This document shows, piece by piece, positions 54,581 to 62,798 of a DNA stretch of 64,000 nucleotides; the stretch's first letter is position 1; every line of letters starts with the position of its first letter. The notes beneath the pieces are model-generated. The model was not told the origin of the DNA, searched no databases, and was given only the letters and a program-made list of their open reading frames with translations. A program made the translations under genes and the position numbers. The stretch lies in assembly GCF_016734805.1 (NCBI RefSeq), contig NZ_JAERQG010000004.1, positions 248,001 through 312,000 on the forward strand, read 5' to 3'. Origin of the DNA: Marivirga atlantica. GTDB taxonomy: Bacteria > Bacteroidota > Bacteroidia > Cytophagales > Cyclobacteriaceae.

Positions 54581-55009
54581 ATGAAGAATTTAATTGTAAA
54601 ATCATCAAAAGCTGCGGATCAAGTATTCGCAGCTTATCCTTCCCATATAAAAGAAAAAATGCTCAAACTTCGTGAAATGGTTATTTCAGTAGCTCAAGAA
54701 CTTGATGAAATAAAGAAGTTGAATATTGAGCTCAAATGGGGTGAGCCCAGCTTTATCACCAGCATTGGGAGTACTTTACGGATGGACTGGAAACCAAAAA
54801 CGCCTGATGAATATGCCATGTACTTTCAATGCAACAGCCGATTGATCAACACTTTCAAAACCGTTTATGGAGACCTATTCACCTATGAAGGTAACAGAGC
54901 TATTCTGTTTAAATTGAATGATGAATTACCTGAAGAACAATTGCAAGAATGCATCAAAGTAGCCCTTACCTATCATAAAGTGAAGGATCTCCTTACTTTG
55001 GGGTTGTGA
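54581..55009 (+). CDS. DUF1801 protein
   Basis: 142 residues. VFAAYPSHIKEKMLKLREMV, KWGEPSFIT and the late YEGNRAILFKL match the YdhG/DUF1801 family, whose role is unknown. The ATG at 54581 is used; a GTG at 54563 overlapping the preceding TGA would add six residues. Third gene after the WYL regulator. Confidence 0.8.
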   Translation: MKNLIVKSSKAADQVFAAYPSHIKEKMLKLREMVISVAQELDEIKKLNIELKWGEPSFITSIGSTLRMDWKPKTPDEYAMYFQCNSRLINTFKTVYGDLFTYEGNRAILFKLNDELPEEQLQECIKVALTYHKVKDLLTLGL

Positions 55010-55091
55010 GTTTATAGGTTCTTAAATTCATCAAATCCAAAATCCATTTAGATTTATACTTCCAGTTAAATACTATTTTTAAAACTGATGC

Positions 55092-55099
55092 TATATTTG
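55092..55099 (+). promoter_or_regulatory. -7 element of the outer-membrane protein gene
   Basis: TATATTTG, exact consensus, only 4 nt before the ATG at 55104, so the mRNA would be leaderless. No TTG at N19; the -33 is not clear. Confidence 0.45.
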
Positions 55100-55103
55100 T
55101 GAC

Positions 55104-55700
55104 ATGAAAAAAGTACTACTTCTCTTAGCCATTCTTGCCGTTTCACTTCAGCTGAACGCACAGTCTGGTAATTATTATGAAGAGGAGGAATTTTCAACTA
55201 ACGACTTACCCGTACTCTACTTAGGAATTGGTACCGGCACTAACAGTTATACTGGGCTTTTGGGAGGATCGATAAATTACAGAGTTCAAAATAAGCTTTT
55301 CATTCAAGCAGGTTTAGGCTTAAGTACTTGGGGCTACAGGTCCTCTATTGGTTTACGTTATGACCGAGGGTATGATAAGGGCTTTACTTTTGGCTTAGGT
55401 GTAGCCAATTCATCAGGAGTGAATAATATACTGCTTGAACTGGAGACAGCAAATGGTGATATTAGAGAACTTGATATGAAGTTTTACGGTGCCTTTACTT
55501 TAAACATTAAAGCCGGGTATAACTTTAAAGTAGGTAATAATGGCACTTTTTATATTAATTTAGGATATGCTGTCCCCTTCGAACAGCAACCATGGAATGT
55601 AAAAGATGGCACATCTCTATCTGTTACCTCTCAACAAGTGTTAGAAATACTAGCTCCAGGAGGGTTAATCTTTGGCACAGGATTTACTGTAGGTTTTTAG
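55104..55700 (+). CDS. Outer-membrane beta-barrel protein
   Basis: 198 residues with signal peptide (VLLLLAILAVSLQLNAQ). The remainder alternates short strands with Gly-rich turns (YLGIGTGTNSYTGLLGGSIN, LFIQAGLGLSTWGY, FTLNIKAGYNFKVG, FYINLGYAVPF) and ends FGTGFTVGF with a C-terminal Phe, typical of an eight-stranded barrel. Specific role unknown. Confidence 0.78.
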   Translation: MKKVLLLLAILAVSLQLNAQSGNYYEEEEFSTNDLPVLYLGIGTGTNSYTGLLGGSINYRVQNKLFIQAGLGLSTWGYRSSIGLRYDRGYDKGFTFGLGVANSSGVNNILLELETANGDIRELDMKFYGAFTLNIKAGYNFKVGNNGTFYINLGYAVPFEQQPWNVKDGTSLSVTSQQVLEILAPGGLIFGTGFTVGF

Positions 55701-55836
55701 GCTTCTTTCACTCTATTTCTTACTCTCTTTTCAAAAAATCAAACTATAAGATGAATCATCTGTTTGTATGAAATGCCATTTTGAGTTAGGCATTGTATAG
55801 TTCCGTACCTTTTTTAAAAGTCATAAAACATTTCAT

Positions 55837-57093
55837 TTGATAAATATTAAAGACAAAAGCCTGTTTGGTTATGATAGCAGGGTTATACTTTTGGGAGTTG
55901 CCAGAATGGCTGATGCCTTTGGTAATTCCTTTCTAATAGTTGTTCTTCCACTTTACATTGCAAGCAAAGGTGTAGAAGGAGATGCTATGGGCCTTTCTAA
56001 AACATTTATTACAGGGATCATCCTTGGCTTATTCGGACTTATCACCTCCATTGCCCAGCCTTTTACAGGTAGATTATCTGATAAAGTAGGCAAAAGAAAG
56101 TTGTTCGTAGTGATTGGATTAGCCCTCTTTACAGTCGCTAATTATTCTTATTCGATAGCTGATTCATATATTCTTTTATTGATCATACGAACTGCTCAAG
56201 GTATTGCTGCTGCATTTACCATAACAGCGAGTTTAGCCTTGATTACCGAATTAAGCAATAAGGGAAATAGAGGTAAAAATACCGGTATCTACAATTCATT
56301 TCGTTTAGTGGGTTTTGGTGTGGGGCCTTTACTAAGTGGCATTTTAACTGAAGGCGGACCTTATCACTTACCTTTGATTGGAGAAATTGATGGTTTTACC
56401 GCCTCCTTTGGGGTAGCCTCATTGGCAGCATTGGTCAGTGCTTTGCTAGTTGGCTTTTTTGTTTCTGATCCTGACAACACTAAGCCCAGCACTAAAAAAA
56501 TGAAAATCAATCTCCTTACTGAAAGGAAGGGTTATTTTCTCGATCCTATTTTTGCCCTGGCGCTGGCGACACTGATAATGAGTTTTGGCTTCTCTTTATT
56601 GGCGCCTATAGAAACTGCCATTAATGAAAAGCTTTCGCAAGGAGCTTTTATGTTTTCCATTCAGTTTAGTGCTTTAATTGCCATGCTGGCGGTGACACAA
56701 CCAATAATAGGAAATGCCAGTGATAAATATGGGAGAAGAATATTTATCATTATAGGGTTAATAGGTTTAATACCTATCATTCTATTGGAAGGATTTGTAA
56801 CCGAATCGTGGCAATTAATAGTTGCCAGAGCATTACAAGGCATAAGTGCCGCAATGGTTTTTGCGCCCTCATTGGCACTGGCAGGAGACTTGGCTGAGGA
56901 AGGTCAACGAGGTTCGCAACTTGCAGTGGTGACTATGGCTTTTGGCTTAGGCATTTCATTGGGGTCTTTTGTATCAGGCTATGCTATTAAATTTGGCTAT
57001 GCTGTTCCTTTTGTTATGGCGGCCATTCTATCAGCTATAGGGGTTTTTATTGTGAAAACACAAGTACCCAAGAAAGAGGCTGAGATTGATTAA
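55837..57093 (+). CDS. MFS transporter
   Basis: 418 residues with twelve predicted helices. FTGRLSDKVGKRKLFVVIGL is the MFS signature A loop, repeated in NASDKYGRRIFIIIGL in the second half. The start is TTG at 55837; the next Met lies inside the first helix. Substrate unknown; drug-efflux-type families are closest in pattern. Confidence 0.85.
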   Translation: MINIKDKSLFGYDSRVILLGVARMADAFGNSFLIVVLPLYIASKGVEGDAMGLSKTFITGIILGLFGLITSIAQPFTGRLSDKVGKRKLFVVIGLALFTVANYSYSIADSYILLLIIRTAQGIAAAFTITASLALITELSNKGNRGKNTGIYNSFRLVGFGVGPLLSGILTEGGPYHLPLIGEIDGFTASFGVASLAALVSALLVGFFVSDPDNTKPSTKKMKINLLTERKGYFLDPIFALALATLIMSFGFSLLAPIETAINEKLSQGAFMFSIQFSALIAMLAVTQPIIGNASDKYGRRIFIIIGLIGLIPIILLEGFVTESWQLIVARALQGISAAMVFAPSLALAGDLAEEGQRGSQLAVVTMAFGLGISLGSFVSGYAIKFGYAVPFVMAAILSAIGVFIVKTQVPKKEAEID

Positions 57094-57203
57094 TGAGATG
57101 CATATTCTACGTCACTTGCCAGTGAGTGAGAGCATATATCAAGTGGCAAGAGCGTTTTATACAAAAAACAGATTTCTACGGATCTACCTTTAAAAACAGA
57201 GAC

Positions 57204-57237
57204 AAAAAAAGCCTTCCAATAGCTATTGGAAGGCTTT
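57204..57237 (-). terminator. Terminator of the thioredoxin gene
   Basis: A perfect 30-nt palindrome (57208-57237; about 13-bp stem with a 4-nt loop) followed on the minus strand by seven T (57210-57204), 24 bp after the trxA stop. Confidence 0.85.
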
Positions 57238-57261
57238 CTACTTTTTATATTATGTTTTTTA

Positions 57262-57585
57262 TTAAGCCATTTGTGCTTCCAGCTTGTCAGCTAAAACCTG
57301 CTTAGGAACTGCACCAATTTGCTTATCAACAATTTCACCACCTTTAAATACTAATAAGGTAGGGATACTTCTGATACCAAACTTAGCAGAAACGTTAGGA
57401 TTTTCATCTACGTTAACTTTACCTATAACAGCTTTTCCATCGTACTCACCTGCTAATTCTTCCACTACAGGGCCAATCATTTTACATGGTCCACACCACT
57501 CTGCCCAGAAGTCAACCAATACAGGAGTTTCTGATTTTATAATTTCTTCAAAATTGCTATCAGTAATTTCTATTGTTTTTGCCAT
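57262..57585 (-). CDS. trxA: Thioredoxin
   Basis: 107 residues; active site WAEWCGPCKMIGP, conserved cis-Pro in GIRSIPTLLVFK. Cytoplasmic disulfide reductant. Monocistronic with a promoter -7 box at 57634-57627 and a strong terminator. Confidence 0.96.
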   Translation of the reverse strand: MAKTIEITDSNFEEIIKSETPVLVDFWAEWCGPCKMIGPVVEELAGEYDGKAVIGKVNVDENPNVSAKFGIRSIPTLLVFKGGEIVDKQIGAVPKQVLADKLEAQMA

Positions 57586-57626
57586 CTCTTTTAAATTATC
57601 TATTTCTATTCTATGTCAAGGAAACG

Positions 57627-57634
57627 CAAAGATA
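57627..57634 (-). promoter_or_regulatory. -7 element of trxA
   Basis: Minus strand TATCTTTG, exact consensus, 41 nt before the trxA ATG; no clear -33. Confidence 0.4.
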
Positions 57635-57709
57635 AAGCTTTTTGTTACTAAATTGTTATTCAATAAAGAGCAATAAGTCACATACTTGACATTAGGCTAC
57701 TTATATAGC

Positions 57710-58297
57710 TTAAAGCTCTTCCTGTACTTTACCGCATTTCAACATTTTATCGCCAAAGTACGGGTTCATAATCGTTTCTTCCTGACTTAACCAAAAAGCT
57801 CCTTTATTATTAAATGCCATAGGGCAATATTGTTTATACACAGCTCCTTCTACTTTATCAGCATTAGCCTTTACTACATTATACATTGAACTGCTAAGCT
57901 TTTCAAAATCCGCTCTGATGGCTTCAACATCTTCCTTTTGTTGCATACCCGAAACCAGAGATTTTAAGTTACTCATTTCGTCAGTCAAATTTTTCACTAA
58001 ATCAGAAGCAGCTTTTTTAGCCTCTTCAGCGCTGGTATTAACCAAAGCGTCTTTTAAACTGAAATAAGACGATAGCATACTTTCAAGCTGCTCTTTACTC
58101 ACTGTTGATGCTTCCATTTTATCCGGATTCATTTCTTCAGCATGAGCATGAGCCTGGCCCTCCCCATGCATATGCTCACCATCATGCATTTCTGCCTTAT
58201 CATGATGGGCATGTTCATCATTTGCCTGCTTTTTTGTGTCACAAGCCTGAACTATAAATGCCGCAGCGAGAAGTGTAGTAAATATTTTAGTCTTCAT
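57710..58297 (-). CDS. DUF3347 copper-related lipoprotein
   Basis: 195 residues with lipobox VQAC (Cys19). A His-rich segment (28-56: HAHHDKAEMHDGEHMHGE, then HAHAEE) probably binds metal. The DUF3347 domain follows, ending YCPMAFNNKGAFWL and NPYFGDKMLKCGKV with CPM and C ligands. The same domain closes the CusB-like protein at 62.8 kb. 27 bp after the permease gene, last of the copper cluster. Confidence 0.8.
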   Translation of the reverse strand: MKTKIFTTLLAAAFIVQACDTKKQANDEHAHHDKAEMHDGEHMHGEGQAHAHAEEMNPDKMEASTVSKEQLESMLSSYFSLKDALVNTSAEEAKKAASDLVKNLTDEMSNLKSLVSGMQQKEDVEAIRADFEKLSSSMYNVVKANADKVEGAVYKQYCPMAFNNKGAFWLSQEETIMNPYFGDKMLKCGKVQEEL

Positions 58298-58324
58298 GTT
58301 TATTTGGTTTTTTGTTTTATCAAT

Positions 58325-59545
58325 TTAAATGTAAAAATAATGAATAATAAGCCCACCTGCTATCCATGCATAAGCTATAAAAGCCAGATACTTTAAAGTG
58401 CTTTCAAGAGCGGGACTTTTGGGTGCCATCTCTTTATGGTGCATAACCTCCTTACCTTTTACAAAGCCAAAGTAAATCAATACACCTGATATAATGAGAA
58501 AAGCAATGTTCATAAAAAAGGTATAATCAATTTTAAAATGTTCCTGCCCAGCAATATTTACAGCTTTTGCCGCAGGTAATATATCAATTGCATCTAAACC
58601 ATAATGCAATAGCAGCGAAGCTCCAATCAGAGATGTGAATAATAAGAATAGGATGAAGAATGACATCTTCCATCCATAGTACTTGGCATTAATCCTTAAT
58701 ACAGGAAAAACCACCAAATCACTAAAAATAAATGCCATTACACCTGCAAAACTAACTCCCTTACCAAATAAAAGAGCCGCTAAAGGGATGTTACCCATTG
58801 AACCAATGAATGTCAAAAAAGCTGCAACTGGCCCCACAACTATATGCTCTAGTAAAGTAAAAAAGCTGAAAGATGATTGACCTTCTGCCGTATTGATAAA
58901 CAAAGTCTCAAAAAAACTATCAGGCACAAAGGCAGCTACAATACCAGCTATGGTAAACCCAACGGTGACATCCTTCCACACCATTTTCCACTCCATAAAG
59001 TATTGCTTACCTACTTTTGCCCATTCCTTTTCGGACTTTATTTTTTCTATAAAGCTCTTATCATCCGAATCACTTTCATCAGCCTTGCCTAGATTTTCTC
59101 TGGCTTGCTTAATGAGTTTTTGCGGCTTAATAAGCTTAATAAGCAACCAACTGCTCAAGATCAAAATAATACCACCCACGTATTCACCCACTACAAATTG
59201 CCATCCTAAGAATATAGAGATTACAATGCCCAGCTCAATAACCAAATTGGTTGATGCCAGCAAGAAGGCGATAGAAGAAACAAAACTGGCTCCCTTTTGA
59301 AATAATGACTTAGCCGAAGCCAATGCTGAAAAGGAACAAGAGCTACTAATAAACCCAAAAAAGGTTCCTAAAAAAACGGGCTTAGCTCCCTCGCCTCCCA
59401 TCGTTTTTTGCATGCGTTCTTCGGTTACAAAAATTTGGATCATGCTACTAATAGCGTAGCCCAATATAAAAGCCCAAAGTGCCATCCAGAAAAAGCCTGC
59501 TGTGGTATTTGCAGCTTCACCCCATTTGGTTAAAAAATTATCCAT
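58325..59545 (-). CDS. SO_0444-like Cu/Zn efflux permease (DUF318 family)
   Basis: 406 residues with about ten helices. SSSCSFSALASAKSLFQKGA with its Cys, FIFSDLVVFPVLRINAKYYGWK, and GSMGNIPLAALLFGKG mark the DUF318 permease group. Between the CopA gene (53 bp) and the DUF3347 lipoprotein gene. Inferred to export copper or zinc; direct evidence in the sequence is only family and context. Confidence 0.8.
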   Translation of the reverse strand: MDNFLTKWGEAANTTAGFFWMALWAFILGYAISSMIQIFVTEERMQKTMGGEGAKPVFLGTFFGFISSSCSFSALASAKSLFQKGASFVSSIAFLLASTNLVIELGIVISIFLGWQFVVGEYVGGIILILSSWLLIKLIKPQKLIKQARENLGKADESDSDDKSFIEKIKSEKEWAKVGKQYFMEWKMVWKDVTVGFTIAGIVAAFVPDSFFETLFINTAEGQSSFSFFTLLEHIVVGPVAAFLTFIGSMGNIPLAALLFGKGVSFAGVMAFIFSDLVVFPVLRINAKYYGWKMSFFILFLLFTSLIGASLLLHYGLDAIDILPAAKAVNIAGQEHFKIDYTFFMNIAFLIISGVLIYFGFVKGKEVMHHKEMAPKSPALESTLKYLAFIAYAWIAGGLIIHYFYI

Positions 59546-59598
59546 AAAAGATATTCTGGTTAAAAAATTATATTTCTGATGTTGGTATTTGCTCCAAT

Positions 59599-62103
59599 TT
59601 ACAGCCTCACGCTTCTTAATCTTAAGGCATTTCCAATTACGCTGACAGAACTTAAGCTCATGGCTGCAGCCGCCAGCATTGGACTTAGCAAGATTCCGAA
59701 GAATGGGAAGAGTAATCCACCTGCAATTGGAATACCTATCGTATTATAAACAAGAGCAAAGAAAAGATTTTGTTTGATATTGCCCATCACGGCATCGCTT
59801 AGGTGAAAGGCTTTCACAATGCCGTCCAAGTCACCTTTTACCAGAGTAATGCCTGCACTTTGTATCGCTACATCAGTGCCAGTGCCCATGGCAATACCCA
59901 CCTCACTTTGCGCCAAAGCCGGTGAATCGTTGATACCATCACCTGCCATAGCTACCTTTTTACCTGCTTCCTGCAATTTTTTGACCTCCTCTAGCTTATC
60001 TTCTGGTAACATGCCCGCTCTAAAGTCAGACAAACCTAAGTTTTTAGCCACCGCGGCTGCCGTATTTTCACTATCTCCTGTAAGCATTATGACATCAATG
60101 CCATGATGCTGCAAATCGGCAATGGCCTTTTTACTGTTCTGCTTGATAGCATCTCCAATCACTATATAGGCTACAATCTGACTGTCAACTGCAAGATAGC
60201 TTACTGTTTTACCAGATTTTTGTGCCTCCACTCCTTTTCCCCGTACCTCCTGGCTAATTTCAGCTTGAACATCTTGCATCATGCGCTCATTACCAAGTGC
60301 TACTTTTTTACCTTCTAGCATTCCAGAAACGCCCTTTCCACCATGTGCCTTAAAATCATTAACCTCCAAAAGATCGACCTTCAGCTCATGGGCAAAAGCT
60401 ACTGTGGCTTCGGCTAATGGGTGTTCACTTCTTTGATTAAGTGAGGCGATATATTTTGTTGCCTTTTGTTCGCTATAATTTTCTTTAACCGACACCACAC
60501 CCTCCACTGAGGGCTTACCTTCAGTTAGGGTACCGGTTTTATCGACCACCAGCACATCTATTTTATTGAGTGTTTCCAATGATTCGGCATCTTTGATTAA
60601 TACACCTTGCTGCGCACCCTTGCCCACACCTACCATTACAGACATAGGAGTAGCGAGTCCTAAGGCACAAGGACAAGCAATAATTAACACTGCAATTGCA
60701 TTGACAAAGGCGTAGACGAAACGAGGTTCAGGACCAAAAATCACCCAAAGAACAAAGGTAATAATGGAAACTAACACTACTATCGGCACAAAATAAGCTG
60801 AAATTTTATCTGCTAATTTCTGAATTGGCGCCCTACTTCTGCTGGCTTTATTCACCATTTCTATTATCTGAGACAGCAAGGTGTCTGCTCCTACCTTTTC
60901 AGCCTTCATGGTAAATGACTGATGACCATTAATAGTGCCTGCACTTAGTTTGTCCCCAACTTCTTTAGTCACGGGCAGTGGCTCACCAGTAATCATTGAT
61001 TCGTCCACACTGCTTTCTCCCTCTTCCAAAACACCATCTACAGGAATTTTTTCTCCAGGCTTTACTCTAAGCAAATCCCCTTTAGCAATATCATTAATGG
61101 CAACAACTTCTTCTTTACCATTTTTGATTCGTACTGCCTTATTAGGGGCTAATTTAAGCAATTCTTTCACTGCGGAATTAGTCTTGTTGTGGGCTCTGGC
61201 TTCTAAAAGTTGCCCTAAAAGCACCAGGGTAAGGATTACCGTAGTGGCCTCGAAATAAACGTGTACTGTTCCTGTTTCAGTAGTAAACTGTGCCGGAAAA
61301 ATTTGAGGAAAGAGCATACCTACTACACTAAATAACCAGGCTACACCTGCTCCTATACCAATAAGGGTAAACATATTTAGATTCCAGCTGATGATGGAAC
61401 GATAGGCTCTTTCGAAGAACATCCAGGTAGCATAAAACACCACTGGCAGCGACAAGCCAAATTGAATCCAATTCCAATATTTCAAATCCAATATGTTGTA
61501 TAAAGGATTGCTGGGTATCATTTCTGACATGGCTATCAAGAAGACAGGCAGAGTAAAGCCTACTGCCCAAAAGAATTTGTGAAGCAGGTTTTTATAGGTT
61601 GTATTTTCCTCTTTCAGCTCTGGCTCTTTGGGCACCAGGTCCATACCACATTTAGGACAGCTACCAGGACCTTGCTGTACCACCTCTGGATGCATGGGAC
61701 AGGTATATTCTGTTTGAGAATTGGCACTGCTATTTGCCTCTTCCACTAGATCCATTCCGCAAACAGGGCAATCGCCAGGCTGGTTATACGTTTTATCGCC
61801 CTCGCAATGCATGGGACAATAATAGGTAGCACCTGGAGTAGGCTTTTTCTTTTTAATAGCAGGAAAAGGTACTAGCTCATCAGGCTCTTTACCAGGAATA
61901 TGAATATCGTATCTATCATTATCACCCTGTACCACTTCATGCAGTTTGGAAATTGGAATTTCTTGTTCTGAACTAATTACAGCTTCCTTATTGTCAAGGT
62001 TTACGCTTACCTCTTCCACCTCGCTCAACTGAGCAATACTTTTCTCAACATGCTCTCTACAGCCGTTGCAGGTCATTCCAGAAACTTTATAAGTTTTTTC
62101 CAT
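59599..62103 (-). CDS. copA: Copper-translocating P1B-type ATPase
   Basis: 834 residues. An HMA domain (MTCNGCREH, CxxC), then two heavy-metal-binding domains (YYCPMHCEG...PVCGMDL and TCPMHPEVV...PKCGMDL), then the ATPase: CPC metal site [12 protein letters not shown], phosphorylation [11 protein letters not shown] motif [18 protein letters not shown]. Pumps Cu+ out across the inner membrane. A candidate operator lies 36-51 nt upstream of its start. Confidence 0.95.
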   Translation of the reverse strand: MEKTYKVSGMTCNGCREHVEKSIAQLSEVEEVSVNLDNKEAVISSEQEIPISKLHEVVQGDNDRYDIHIPGKEPDELVPFPAIKKKKPTPGATYYCPMHCEGDKTYNQPGDCPVCGMDLVEEANSSANSQTEYTCPMHPEVVQQGPGSCPKCGMDLVPKEPELKEENTTYKNLLHKFFWAVGFTLPVFLIAMSEMIPSNPLYNILDLKYWNWIQFGLSLPVVFYATWMFFERAYRSIISWNLNMFTLIGIGAGVAWLFSVVGMLFPQIFPAQFTTETGTVHVYFEATTVILTLVLLGQLLEARAHNKTNSAVKELLKLAPNKAVRIKNGKEEVVAINDIAKGDLLRVKPGEKIPVDGVLEEGESSVDESMITGEPLPVTKEVGDKLSAGTINGHQSFTMKAEKVGADTLLSQIIEMVNKASRSRAPIQKLADKISAYFVPIVVLVSIITFVLWVIFGPEPRFVYAFVNAIAVLIIACPCALGLATPMSVMVGVGKGAQQGVLIKDAESLETLNKIDVLVVDKTGTLTEGKPSVEGVVSVKENYSEQKATKYIASLNQRSEHPLAEATVAFAHELKVDLLEVNDFKAHGGKGVSGMLEGKKVALGNERMMQDVQAEISQEVRGKGVEAQKSGKTVSYLAVDSQIVAYIVIGDAIKQNSKKAIADLQHHGIDVIMLTGDSENTAAAVAKNLGLSDFRAGMLPEDKLEEVKKLQEAGKKVAMAGDGINDSPALAQSEVGIAMGTGTDVAIQSAGITLVKGDLDGIVKAFHLSDAVMGNIKQNLFFALVYNTIGIPIAGGLLFPFFGILLSPMLAAAAMSLSSVSVIGNALRLRSVRL

Positions 62104-62138
62104 TGCTTCTTATTTTATAATAAAATTAAGCGACCCAA

Positions 62139-62154
62139 TGTAGATGTATCTACA
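62139..62154. promoter_or_regulatory. Candidate metal-responsive operator before copA
   Basis: Perfect inverted repeat TGTAGAT-GT-ATCTACA between the regulator gene's stop and the copA start. A good dimer-size site; which protein binds it is inference. Confidence 0.45.
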
Positions 62155-62170
62155 CAATTTTAATTAAAAG

Positions 62171-62749
62171 CTATACAATTTTGTCAATGCCCCTTCGCCT
62201 GGTTACTTCTTGCCCTTTATAATCACTTAAACTCATGCCTACAAAGGATTTGAATTGTTTGGAGAAATGATTCACATGTGCATAATCCAATTGTTGGGCA
62301 ATTTCAGTGAAGTTTAGGCGACCATATTGAATAAGTTCCTTAGCCTTTTCTACCTTAAGCAAAAGAAAATAACGCTCAATAGTAATTCCTTCGTGCTGCG
62401 AAAACAATTTGCTCAAATTAGGATAACTCACAGCAAATTGCCTGGCTAATAAGTTGGAGAGTTTATCGTCTAAGGTAAGTGGCAATTGATTGAGCAAGGA
62501 TTGTAAAAAGATTTTCACTTGTTCCATCAGTACCTCTTGCGCATTCTTGATCAATTCAAATCCATGCGCTGCCAGGGTATTTTCAACTTCTTTCAAATCT
62601 AAGGAATTGCTATATCGTGCCATGCCAAGTTTCACCTCAACATCTTCTGCACCAAGTTGCTTTAAGCTACTTTCTACTGTAGCAATGCATCGATCACACA
62701 CCATATTCTTGATTGTGATTTCGCCTTTATTTTCCTTTGCCTTTTTCAT
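62171..62749 (-). CDS. AraC-family regulator with N-terminal HMA domain
   Basis: 192 residues. An HMA-like metal-binding domain (residues 10-75, NMVCDRCIATVESS with CxxC) is fused to an AraC/XylS HTH (about 75-192: YFLLLKVEKAKELIQYG, FTEIAQQLDYAHVNHFSKQFKSFVG). This suggests a one-component metal sensor. It sits between the CusB-like gene and copA, on the same strand. Metal is probably Cu+; not proven. Confidence 0.85.
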   Translation of the reverse strand: MKKAKENKGEITIKNMVCDRCIATVESSLKQLGAEDVEVKLGMARYSNSLDLKEVENTLAAHGFELIKNAQEVLMEQVKIFLQSLLNQLPLTLDDKLSNLLARQFAVSYPNLSKLFSQHEGITIERYFLLLKVEKAKELIQYGRLNFTEIAQQLDYAHVNHFSKQFKSFVGMSLSDYKGQEVTRRRGIDKIV

Positions 62750-62798
62750 TATCCTTTTATGCGCTAGAATCTTAACGTCAATACTTTGATGGTTTCTC

